Below, piece after piece: positions 18,067 to 25,811 of a stretch of DNA of 64,000 nt (position 1 is its first letter; every line of letters starts with the position of its first letter). A program made the translations under genes and the position numbers. Source of the stretch: Methanococcus voltae PS (GTDB taxonomy: Archaea > AGJL01 > Methanococci > Methanococcales > Methanococcaceae); contig NZ_JANUCQ010000002.1 of the NCBI RefSeq assembly GCF_024807035.1, positions 248,001 through 312,000 of the forward strand. Reading direction: 5' to 3'. The notes under the pieces are model-generated. The model was given only the letters and a program-made list of their open reading frames with translations, had not been told where the DNA came from and did not search any database.

Positions 18067-18660
18067 TTATTTAGTAGGAGAATTAATCAGTTCAAAATCT
18101 GATTTATTAAGTAATATTGTTTCTCCGCAAGAATCACAGTTTACAACAACATAATCTGTTGTTTCTTCCATTATATTCGTTAAATCTAGTTTTAATCCAC
18201 ACTTGCATACAAAACCTATTAATTTCGCAGGGTTACCCACAACTAAACCATAATCGGGCACATCTTTTGTAACCACACTTCCTGAGCCCACCATTGCGTA
18301 ATTACCGATTTTATTATTACAAATTATCGTTGCATTTGCTCCAATACTTGCCCCTTCTTTTACAAGTGTTTTTTCAATTTTCCAATCAGTATTAAAAGCT
18401 CTTGGGTATAAATCATTTGTAAAAACCATGTGCGGACCTAAAAAAACGTTATCCTCTATTTCTACGCCCTGATAAACACTTATGCCATTTTGAATCTTTA
18501 CGTTACTTCCTATTTTTACATTTACGTCGATATAGCATCCTTTTCCAACATTGCAGTTATTTCCTATTTCACTATCTTTTCGTACGTGGCAAAAATGCCA
18601 TATATTTGTATTATTGCCTATTTTTGCGCCTTCTTCCACTATTGCTGTTTCATGAATCAT
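18067..18660 (-). CDS. WlbB/WbpD-type sugar N-acetyltransferase
   Basis: Hexapeptide-repeat acetyltransferase of the family that N-acetylates the 3-amino group of UDP-GlcNAc(3NH2)A, giving UDP-2,3-diacetamido-glucuronate. The protein opens MIHETAIVEEGAKIGNNTNI and continues with coils such as NCNVGKGCYIDVNVKIGSNV, the LGPHMVFTNDLYPRAFN loop typical of WbpD/WlbB, and SGSVVTKDVPDYGLVVGNPA. The C-terminus holds a CxC...CxxC element (VCKCGLKLDL and NCDSCGE) that may bind zinc and is not part of the core fold. I set the start at the ATG after GGTGGGGAAA; an ATG four codons upstream overlaps that binding site. With the Gfo/Idh gene at 33516 and the dehydrogenase at 34539, it forms part of a diNAc-uronate pathway. 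Confidence 0.85.
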   Translation of the reverse strand: MIHETAIVEEGAKIGNNTNIWHFCHVRKDSEIGNNCNVGKGCYIDVNVKIGSNVKIQNGISVYQGVEIEDNVFLGPHMVFTNDLYPRAFNTDWKIEKTLVKEGASIGANATIICNNKIGNYAMVGSGSVVTKDVPDYGLVVGNPAKLIGFVCKCGLKLDLTNIMEETTDYVVVNCDSCGETILLNKSDFELINSPTK

Positions 18661-19000
18661 TTTCCCCACCATATAATCTTAAATTCCTAATTATCCTTTT
18701 TTATTATATATCGAGTTATAAATATTACATAATAATTATAAACTATAAATTATTATCATATAAAATATGTTATTTATCTTAATACACTTTATATTTGATA
18801 TATCAATTATTCCATAATTAAATAATTACACAATAATATTATGAACATATTTCCTTAAATGTGTTTATAAAATAATTTATATTGTGAATTAACAATATAT
18901 CACATAATAAGAGATAACTTATAAAGTTAGTTAATTATATGTTCAAATTGACGGTGATAGTATCAAAAATTACAAAATAAATACGGAAAAAGAATTTAAT
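18661..19000. promoter_or_regulatory. Divergent promoter region of the glycan locus
   Basis: 340 bp of AT-rich DNA separate the divergent acetyltransferase and heptose-nucleotidyltransferase genes. On the + strand TTATAAAG (18919-18926) is a candidate box A; a start about 25 bp further would place the GGTGAT at 18953-18958 a few bases into a short leader. No gene is visible. Confidence 0.4.
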
Positions 19001-20062
19001 TTGGAAAACATCAAATCAATTACGGAAATGAAAGAAATCGTAAATAAATTACAGAAAGAAGGTAAAAAAATTGGTCTTTGTCATGGTACCTTTGACTTAC
19101 TTCACCCTGGGCATATCAAACATTTTGAAAGTGCATCCAAACTTTGCGATAATCTTGTCGTATCCCTAACTTCCGACCTTTTTGTTAAACTTAGGAAGGG
19201 AGACAATAGACCAATATTTAACCAAGATTTACGGGCATATGCTATTGCTGCATTGAAATTTGTAGATTATGTTGTGATTAGCCCTTATAAAACAGGCACT
19301 GATGTAATTAAAACGTTAAAACCTGATTATTATATTAAAGGTCCTGATTATATTGGTAAGCAAACTCCGGGTATTTTATCCGAAAAGGAAGCTATTGAAT
19401 CTACAGGGGGGCAACTTAAATTCACAGACGATGTAAAATTATCCACAAGCGGATTGATAAACCACTTACAAAATTTAAACCGTAAAAAAGTTTTATTACT
19501 ACTCGATAGGGATGGCACAATCATAAAAGAAAAAAACTTTTTGGGGAAAAACAAAGATTGGAAAAATGAAGTATTATTAAAAAGGAATGTAATTGACGCC
19601 ATAATCCAATTACAACAAAAATACGAAGTTAAAAATATAGTAATATCCAATCAAGCCGGCGTTGCCTGGAACTATTTTGATTGTAGTACTGTAGAAGCTG
19701 TTAACGAATATATAGCCTCATTACTTAAAAATGAAGGTATAATTATTGAAGATTGGCAGTATAGCCCAGTTGTAGATACTGAATACGCAAAATTAAAGGG
19801 CATTGAAAACTTTGATAGCAATTTCATTGTAAAAAAAGAAGATTCTTGTAGAAAGCCGAATATCATGATGGTTAGTAAAAGTTTTAAAAAATGTAATCTA
19901 AGTATCGAAGATTTCGACTATTGTTTTGTAATTGGGGATAGAAAAGACGATGAATTACTGTGTGAAAATTTAAAAATGGAGTTTCATGAAAAAATTGAAT
20001 TTATAGATGCTAAAAAAGAATATGATGAAATAATGGAAATTTTTAAAAAATCTATTAAATAA
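19001..20062 (+). CDS. Fused cytidylyltransferase-like / HAD phosphatase, heptose activation
   Basis: Two domains. Residues about 10-150 are a nucleotidyltransferase of the HldE C-terminal type: GLCHGTFDLLHPGHIKHFE with the HxGH motif at 35-38 and the strand YYIKGPDY. Residues about 161-353 are a HAD phosphatase like GmhB: LLLLDRDGTIIKEKN (nucleophile D169), IVISNQAGVAWNYF, and VIGDRKDDELL. Such a fusion would remove the 1,7-bisphosphate's C7 phosphate and attach the nucleotide to heptose-1-phosphate. The start is uncertain: the TTG at 19001 lacks a good binding site, whereas GGTGAT at 18953-18958 is followed at normal spacing by an in-frame ATC (18962) and no ATG, GTG or TTG. It is convergent with the methyltransferase-GmhA-kinase operon. 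Confidence 0.82.
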   Translation: MENIKSITEMKEIVNKLQKEGKKIGLCHGTFDLLHPGHIKHFESASKLCDNLVVSLTSDLFVKLRKGDNRPIFNQDLRAYAIAALKFVDYVVISPYKTGTDVIKTLKPDYYIKGPDYIGKQTPGILSEKEAIESTGGQLKFTDDVKLSTSGLINHLQNLNRKKVLLLLDRDGTIIKEKNFLGKNKDWKNEVLLKRNVIDAIIQLQQKYEVKNIVISNQAGVAWNYFDCSTVEAVNEYIASLLKNEGIIIEDWQYSPVVDTEYAKLKGIENFDSNFIVKKEDSCRKPNIMMVSKSFKKCNLSIEDFDYCFVIGDRKDDELLCENLKMEFHEKIEFIDAKKEYDEIMEIFKKSIK

Positions 20063-20114
20063 ATAATAATACTAATAATAATATTTTATAAAAGTATAAA
20101 AATAGTTGACATAT

Positions 20115-20951
20115 TTAAATATCATTCTTTTTTCTTAATACGAGCATTGTTCCATTTGAATATTTACCATATATTACATCGTCATACTTATTTTTAAGTT
20201 TTAGAGGTAGATTATTTCTAAATATCAATTCAAATTTGTCAATTATATATAAAATTAATTGAATTGGTAACGTAACTATATTAAAAACTAATTCATAAAA
20301 TTTAATTACCAATTTATAGAGTTTAGGGCTTATTAACTTTAAAGGCAAACTAATAATTCCGAAGATTTGATATAAAAAGGAATAACATATCAAAAAAAGG
20401 GTTGAAAATATCGTACCTCTAGATTCATAATATATTATTTCAAAATTATAACGATTTGCAAGCTCAAATAATCCATATTTTGTACAATGGAAGTAATTAT
20501 AGGGTTGCATGTGTGAAGGGTATAAAAAAGGCGTCGTTAAAAGTAACAAACCGCCTTTTTCCAAGATTTTATTTAAGTTACCAAATGCCAATTCCAAATT
20601 TGGCACGTGCTCTAAAACTTCAGTACATAGTGCAATGTCATATTTTTTAGGCAATTTTAAATTTTCATCAGACAGAGAACCTTCCAAATTAATTTCATCC
20701 CTTTTTTCAAAATTTTTGTTGGAATCAGGGTAATCGAAAGTAGTATATTCTTTGACATATTCTTTAAATAATATTTTATAAGGTGCATCTCCTGCACCGA
20801 TATCTATCATATTATTATCAGTACTAGATATGTATTTTAAAGATTTTTTTATAAAAGATAAAACGGGGTAATTGGCGTATGCCATTCCATTTCCCCAAGG
20901 TTTTACATATAAATTATCCTTAGTTTTAATAAATCCGGATAAAAATTCCAT
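20115..20951 (-). CDS. SAM-dependent methyltransferase with hydrophobic C-terminal segment
   Basis: Class I methyltransferase (Methyltransf_11-like). SAM motif I is NMIDIGAGDAPYKILF near residue 45, and YDIALCTEVLEHVPNLELAF near residue 100 is the post-motif segment of this family; GGLLLLTTPF follows. After residue about 170 there is a long hydrophobic stretch (LFLICYSFLYQIFGIISLPLK and FNIVTLPIQLILYIIDKF) that suggests membrane association, fitting action on a lipid-linked glycan. It is the last gene of a minus-strand run of glycan genes, 63 bp after gmhA. The start has GGTGGAATA upstream. The substrate is unknown; a sugar hydroxyl is the best guess from context. Confidence 0.8.
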   Translation of the reverse strand: MEFLSGFIKTKDNLYVKPWGNGMAYANYPVLSFIKKSLKYISSTDNNMIDIGAGDAPYKILFKEYVKEYTTFDYPDSNKNFEKRDEINLEGSLSDENLKLPKKYDIALCTEVLEHVPNLELAFGNLNKILEKGGLLLLTTPFLYPSHMQPYNYFHCTKYGLFELANRYNFEIIYYESRGTIFSTLFLICYSFLYQIFGIISLPLKLISPKLYKLVIKFYELVFNIVTLPIQLILYIIDKFELIFRNNLPLKLKNKYDDVIYGKYSNGTMLVLRKKNDI

Positions 20952-21014
20952 TATTCCACCAATGTCTACTAAATATATTAAATATATAAAATACAGATGT
21001 CATTAAATAATAAA

Positions 21015-21572
21015 TTAATGGCTCTTTAACCATTTTGCTATGAAGTGACCAATTATGCTATGCACATCTTCACAAGCTTCCATATCAAAAGAATTGACGT
21101 GTAGATTATATTTTGATTTTTCTTTTAACTTGCCACCGTCATATCCACTAATACCTATAGTAACCATACCAATCTCATTTGCGTAATCAACCGCTTCTAT
21201 GATATTTTTACTATTACCAGACCCTGATATAGCAATTAATATATCCTTTGGTTCTGCCAGGTTTATCAATTGCTGTTTAAATACTTGATTGTAATCCGCA
21301 TCATTTGCAATTGCCAATAAATAAGGCATTTCAGTAGTAAGTGAATGAACCTTATATCTATTCTCTTTATTGTTAGATTCCCAGTCTTTAACTGCTCCTT
21401 TTGATAAATCACACATGTAATGTGCTGCAGTAGCTCCACTACCCCCATTACCTGCGATATATATCCTTTGGTTATTTTTTATAGAATCTTTTAACGTATT
21501 TAGAATATCAGGACTTATTTCAAGATTATTTAATAATTCTATTATTAAATTTTTATATTCTATCCATTCCAT
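21015..21572 (-). CDS. gmhA: SIS-domain phosphoheptose isomerase (GmhA-like)
   Basis: Interconverts sedoheptulose-7-phosphate and D-glycero-D-manno-heptose-7-phosphate, entry step of heptose synthesis. The 185-residue length fits GmhA. Seen: IYIAGNGGSGATAAHYMCDL near residue 32 (sugar-phosphate loop), ILIAISGSGNSKNIIEAVDY near 110, TIGISGYDGGKL, and a C-terminal DVHSIIGHFIAKWL with the H and D/E residues of the family active site. I chose the ATG preceded by AGGTGAAATT; a longer frame starts five codons upstream inside that site. Other SIS isomerases are possible, but the kinase, phosphatase and nucleotidyltransferase alongside support heptose. Confidence 0.85.
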   Translation of the reverse strand: MEWIEYKNLIIELLNNLEISPDILNTLKDSIKNNQRIYIAGNGGSGATAAHYMCDLSKGAVKDWESNNKENRYKVHSLTTEMPYLLAIANDADYNQVFKQQLINLAEPKDILIAISGSGNSKNIIEAVDYANEIGMVTIGISGYDGGKLKEKSKYNLHVNSFDMEACEDVHSIIGHFIAKWLKSH

Positions 21573-21629
21573 AATTTCACCTAACATATTCTATTTAGTT
21601 TTTGCAATTAGCATTGATTATAAATTAAA

Positions 21630-22448
21630 TTACTCGTCTTCTTTAAAATTATTAATATTATAATATGTTACAAATGGAGTGTCCCCCTCTGAAAATTCGG
21701 TTTTTGGTTTAAATCCATAATCTTTTAATATTTTTTCACATATCGGATAGGTTCTCTTATTCACACCAATGTTATGATAAGATGCAATAGCCATATTTTT
21801 AATAATTTTATTGTCAAAACTTTTTTTCGAACCTTCTAAAAATTCAATTTCTGCAGATTCTATGTCTAACTTAATATAATCCACAGATTTAAGATTATAT
21901 TCATCTACAAACTCGTCAAAACTAACAACTTCAATTTCTTCCTTAAATTCATTATCATATAAGTTTTTTATATTTCCTGACGAACCATCGCCATATAATT
22001 TTAAAGTACAAGATTTATTGTATAATCCTTTATTAACTAAAACTACATTATCTAAGGAATTTAATTTAATTAATTCTTCTATTTTATCTTTATTATCATT
22101 ATTAGGTTCAAAAACATATACTTTTCCAGTTTTTCCCACTAGATATGATAAATAATAGGTTAAAGCACCTGTAAATCCTCCTCCATCTACTACAATATCC
22201 CCTTCTTTCGGAATGTAATGTTTAAAATATTTATACATTGCTGACTCAGTATAATATAATGCAAATTCTAAAGGATGGATTTTATTACCTAGTTTAACAT
22301 TGAATCTCTCCCCTAAATGTTTAAAACTTAATGTATTAGTTTTATAACAATATTTATAGTCAATTAAACTTTTTAATTTAATATATAAATAAGGGTTGTT
22401 TATTTTTACAAATTGGTTTCTTAAGAAATTTAGTAAAGTTATATTCAT
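21630..22448 (-). CDS. FkbM-family methyltransferase
   Basis: A 272-residue FkbM-type O-methyltransferase. The motif I region DIVVDGGGFTGALTYYLSYL lies near residue 84 and is followed by KVYVFEPNNDNKDKIEEL, the FEP segment typical of FkbM proteins, then the acidic SVDYIKLDIESAEIEFLEGS (near 190-208), the IKxDIEGxE-like signature. FkbM enzymes commonly methylate sugar hydroxyls in glycans. It starts 4 bp after the kinase gene ends, so it is translationally close to that gene, and has GTGATATT before its ATG. Its place between kinase and gmhA argues for modification of the same sugar. Confidence 0.85.
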   Translation of the reverse strand: MNITLLNFLRNQFVKINNPYLYIKLKSLIDYKYCYKTNTLSFKHLGERFNVKLGNKIHPLEFALYYTESAMYKYFKHYIPKEGDIVVDGGGFTGALTYYLSYLVGKTGKVYVFEPNNDNKDKIEELIKLNSLDNVVLVNKGLYNKSCTLKLYGDGSSGNIKNLYDNEFKEEIEVVSFDEFVDEYNLKSVDYIKLDIESAEIEFLEGSKKSFDNKIIKNMAIASYHNIGVNKRTYPICEKILKDYGFKPKTEFSEGDTPFVTYYNINNFKEDE

Positions 22449-22452
22449 AATA

Positions 22453-23475
22453 TCACTCTTTATGATGCATACAATTTAAAATCATATCTTTGGTTATACT
22501 TTCTTTATTACCCATAATTCCCACAGCTATTGCACCAATAACGTTTGCGAATTTTGGAATATTCTTTGAATCTTCATTTAAATAGTTTGCAATTGCAGTT
22601 AAACAGAATGTTGCATCCCCAGCACCGATGGTATCAACTGTATTTTTTGTAATAGCACTATCTTGATAGTAATTTGTACCATCACAGTATAGGCAACCTT
22701 CTTTACCCAATGTTAATAATACATTATCAAAATTATGATTTTTAATTAAGTCGTCGAGTAATTCTTCATAACTCTTTAGTCTATTTTGATAAATTATCCG
22801 TAATTCAAGCGTATTTAATGATAAAAAGTCCGCCTTGCTAAATTTAGTAATTGGATTAAATCCATAGTTACCACTATTCGTTTGAACATTTATTGCAAGA
22901 TATTTTTTGCAACCTTCAAGATATTGTATTATGTTTTCAGTAATCATCCCATGTCCAAAATCATTTACCAAAATTACATCGATATTTTTATGTTTAATAA
23001 TTTCATCTAGTTTATCAATTATTTTAGCTTCCAAATCTTTTGAAATAGGTTCATCGTTTATAAATTCTACTTTAAAAAGCTTTGAATTTCTTACGGGTTC
23101 TAAATATCGTCTTTTAACAATTGTTGGAGAATTTTCTTTTACAAACAAATTTAAATTAATTTTATTTCCGTTTTCGTTTTCCAAAACATTATTACGTATG
23201 AATTCTTCATGAGAATTAGTTTCACCGATAAGGGTTACTACATCTACAGAATTTACGAAATTAGAAAGATGCTTCGCAGGTGCAAGAATACCGCCCAAAT
23301 ACATTTCGTCGTATTCGTATTGTGTAGAAAGCATAGGGTCTTTTGAAGCCCTACCTTTTGGAGTTACAAAATAATACTGGTCTAGTATCGTTTCTCCGAT
23401 TAATAAAACGTTTAAATCATTAAATTTTTTAAGGATTTCTAGGATATTAAAATTACTAGTGGTACTATCCATCAT
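22453..23475 (-). CDS. PfkB-family sugar kinase, predicted heptose-7-phosphate kinase (HldE N-domain-like)
   Basis: A 340-residue ribokinase-fold enzyme. Seen: LNVLLIGETILDQYYFVTPK at residue 23 on, comparable with the HldE start where Y-V-P follows the D; the gly-rich MYLGGILAPAKHL; ILVNDFGHGMI; and PfkB signature 2, NTVDTIGAGDATFCLTAIA near residue 280, with the catalytic aspartate in GAGD. HldE N-domains phosphorylate heptose-7-phosphate at C1, the step missing between GmhA and the phosphatase/nucleotidyltransferase here. A purine run AGAGG precedes the double ATG. Alternative: another PfkB sugar kinase, but the neighbourhood strongly supports heptose. Confidence 0.82.
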   Translation of the reverse strand: MMDSTTSNFNILEILKKFNDLNVLLIGETILDQYYFVTPKGRASKDPMLSTQYEYDEMYLGGILAPAKHLSNFVNSVDVVTLIGETNSHEEFIRNNVLENENGNKINLNLFVKENSPTIVKRRYLEPVRNSKLFKVEFINDEPISKDLEAKIIDKLDEIIKHKNIDVILVNDFGHGMITENIIQYLEGCKKYLAINVQTNSGNYGFNPITKFSKADFLSLNTLELRIIYQNRLKSYEELLDDLIKNHNFDNVLLTLGKEGCLYCDGTNYYQDSAITKNTVDTIGAGDATFCLTAIANYLNEDSKNIPKFANVIGAIAVGIMGNKESITKDMILNCMHHKE

Positions 23476-23590
23476 AAAACCTCTTTAATGTATTATAAGT
23501 ACAAAATCCATTCTTTAGTAAGATTTTGATAAATTTGCAACGTAATGGCCATACTAATTCATAGTTATGCCATTGTTAATTACTATATGC

Positions 23591-24574
23591 TTACTTCCCA
23601 AGGTACTTAAACCATGACTTTGTTGCTTTTTCAATTTCTTCAGGAGTCCAAAGAGGTGCTTCTTTCCAATAATCTATATTATCAAGCATTATTTGTACGC
23701 CATCTTCAAAGCTAACTTCAGGTTGCCAATTTAATTTTTCAGTTATTTTATCAATATTTGCGTGTGTTGAATCAGGTTCCCCAGGTCTCTTTGGTATTTG
23801 AGTCTTCTTATCACTTATAAGTCCTGCTAGGTAATTAACAGACTGCGGTTTACCAGTACCTACGTTTAAAACTTCGCCATTTAACTCAGAAATTGCTGCC
23901 AATAAGTTAGCTTTTGCAATGTCCGTTACATACGTAAAATCACGGGTTTGTTCCCCATCTCCAACTATTGTGAGTGGTTCATCTTCAAGCTTTTGTTTTA
24001 AAAATACCTTGAAAACTGCCCCATAAGTTCCGTTTGTTCTTGCACGGGTTCCATAAACGTTAAAATACCTTAATGAAACTGCAGGAAGCTTATATAATTT
24101 ATTCCAAAATAAAACATACTCTTCGCCAATGTATTTGGTAAATGCATAAGGATATTCCGGTCTTATATTATCTTCTTCAGATGTTGGATAGTTATCAGGT
24201 ATTCCATAGCATGACGATGATGCACTATATACTAATTTTTTAATATTGTATTTTCTACAGGCCTCTAAAATCCTAACGGTTCCTGTAACATTTGCTTCAT
24301 GGTATTTGATAGGTTCTTCAATTGAAGGAACGATATCTGCAAGTGCCGCCATATGAAATACGTAATCAACATCTTTAAAAATTTCATCGTTGAAGTCTTT
24401 TGCAATATCAATATTTTCAAAATGATAATTTGGATTATCTTTAAAAATTTCAACGTTATCCAACTGACCATTCGCCATGTTGTCAATTGCTATAACTTCA
24501 TAGTCATTTTTTAATAATAATTCAACCATATGACTACCGATAAATCCTGCTCCGCCAGTAACTATTGCTTTCAT
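23591..24574 (-). CDS. NAD-dependent nucleotide-sugar epimerase/dehydratase
   Basis: A 327-residue extended SDR of the UDP-glucose 4-epimerase group. The Rossmann NAD loop GGAGFIGSHMVELLL is at residues 7-21, the catalytic triad segment is SASSSCYG ... YPYAFTKYIGEEY (Tyr-x-x-x-Lys, here YAFTK), and RDFTYVTDIAKANLLAA is the substrate-domain motif. In heptose clusters such genes act on NDP-heptose (epimerisation or 4-dehydrogenation), and in others on UDP-hexoses, so the substrate is open. The start has GGAGATTTTATT. It lies upstream of the kinase in the same minus-strand run, 115 bp apart. Confidence 0.88.
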   Translation of the reverse strand: MKAIVTGGAGFIGSHMVELLLKNDYEVIAIDNMANGQLDNVEIFKDNPNYHFENIDIAKDFNDEIFKDVDYVFHMAALADIVPSIEEPIKYHEANVTGTVRILEACRKYNIKKLVYSASSSCYGIPDNYPTSEEDNIRPEYPYAFTKYIGEEYVLFWNKLYKLPAVSLRYFNVYGTRARTNGTYGAVFKVFLKQKLEDEPLTIVGDGEQTRDFTYVTDIAKANLLAAISELNGEVLNVGTGKPQSVNYLAGLISDKKTQIPKRPGEPDSTHANIDKITEKLNWQPEVSFEDGVQIMLDNIDYWKEAPLWTPEEIEKATKSWFKYLGK

Positions 24575-24632
24575 AATAAAATCTCCAACATATTAATTAT
24601 TTAAAATTACTATACCATTAATAATGATATTA

Positions 24633-25688
24633 TTATTCAGTTATAAACTCAATTAATGAATTTACATTTATTTTTTTAAATAATGTATTGATATTTTGGA
24701 CATATACTTCATATAATCCATTATCTTCGATATATTTTAACTTATTGCTTAGTTTAGATAATTCAGTATATTTTAGGGATACGCCCAAATCTTCGTTATT
24801 ATTGTTTACAAATTCATAGACTGCTTCTAATTCGGTATTTGCAATTATAGGGAGATTGGCGCAACAATAATCGTATAATTTATTTGAAAATGCAAGTTTT
24901 GCAGATAGATTGTAAGGAATATTTTTATCATTTCCAAATAATTGAATACCATAATCGTATTTTGTAATCTCTTTTATTAATTCGTCATGTGAGAGCGCCC
25001 CCTCATAATGGAAATACATATCTTCTTTTTCTATTTCTTTAAATCTGTCCAAAGTTTCTCGACTTATCTTGGAATAAATATGCAAATGTATTTTTTGATT
25101 GGTTATTTTTGGATAAAATGTATAAAATGATTCATACATAATTACATCTTCTAGGAACAACCCCCCAACATAAACTAGATGTATTTCCCCATCTTTTTTT
25201 GAAAGTTTTATATCTGGATTATACTCTTGAATTAGATTATTATTTAAAAATTCTCTAAATAAATATTCTGACTTATTTTTTATTTTGGAGTCATAAAATG
25301 GCAAATACTCTAATTCATTTGATAGACCCTTGTGAATAATTTTATCCGATTTTAAAAACATTAATTTTTCCAATAATAATCCAATATTGCATTTTAAACG
25401 ATATATTGGGTCACCCGGTATTTTACAAAAGTGACTTATATCGTATGGAAAAAATATTTTTTGGTCAGCTTTTGAAAATAAAAAATATGGAGCAACAGTT
25501 ATATTCCTAGAAGAACATGTGGCAATTACGACATCATACTTTTCTCCAAAAAGCGCTTTTTTTAAGGAATCCAAGGGGGATGAAACACCGTATAAATCCA
25601 CATCATGGTCTTCCAAAATACATTTAATCTTTCTAGAAACAATACTACCAGAAAGAAGTTCTTGAGGGTAAATAAGTAATATTTTCAT
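24633..25688 (-). CDS. Probable glycosyltransferase (GT-B fold, weak match)
   Basis: A 351-residue protein whose layout suggests a GT-B glycosyltransferase: MKILLIYPQELLSGSIVSRK with a nucleotide-fold start, VVIATCSSRNITVAPYFLFS, then a second domain from about residue 170 beginning EIHLVYVGGLFLEDVIMY, with IHLHIYSK and a late FSNKLYDYCCANLPIIANTE that corresponds to the donor-binding E/D region of GT4-like enzymes (YDYCAANLP is common). The usual EX7E motif is not obvious. It has GTGATTTT before the ATG and lies between the epimerase and the AsnB-like gene on the same strand. Confidence 0.65.
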   Translation of the reverse strand: MKILLIYPQELLSGSIVSRKIKCILEDHDVDLYGVSSPLDSLKKALFGEKYDVVIATCSSRNITVAPYFLFSKADQKIFFPYDISHFCKIPGDPIYRLKCNIGLLLEKLMFLKSDKIIHKGLSNELEYLPFYDSKIKNKSEYLFREFLNNNLIQEYNPDIKLSKKDGEIHLVYVGGLFLEDVIMYESFYTFYPKITNQKIHLHIYSKISRETLDRFKEIEKEDMYFHYEGALSHDELIKEITKYDYGIQLFGNDKNIPYNLSAKLAFSNKLYDYCCANLPIIANTELEAVYEFVNNNNEDLGVSLKYTELSKLSNKLKYIEDNGLYEVYVQNINTLFKKINVNSLIEFITE

Positions 25689-25811
25689 AAAATCACTGAA
25701 ATCAAGTTTTATATCGTTAATAAAGTACCTACTAATTTAAATTAGATTATCAATTAATTTAATACACTCTATTAATATATTATATATTTAATCTAAAAAA
25801 TACTCGAAAAT

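Noticed and set aside
24633-25688. Assignment to a specific glycosyltransferase such as AglA or AglL
   Set aside because: Motifs allow only a GT-B fold guess; no specific Agl match can be supported without a search.
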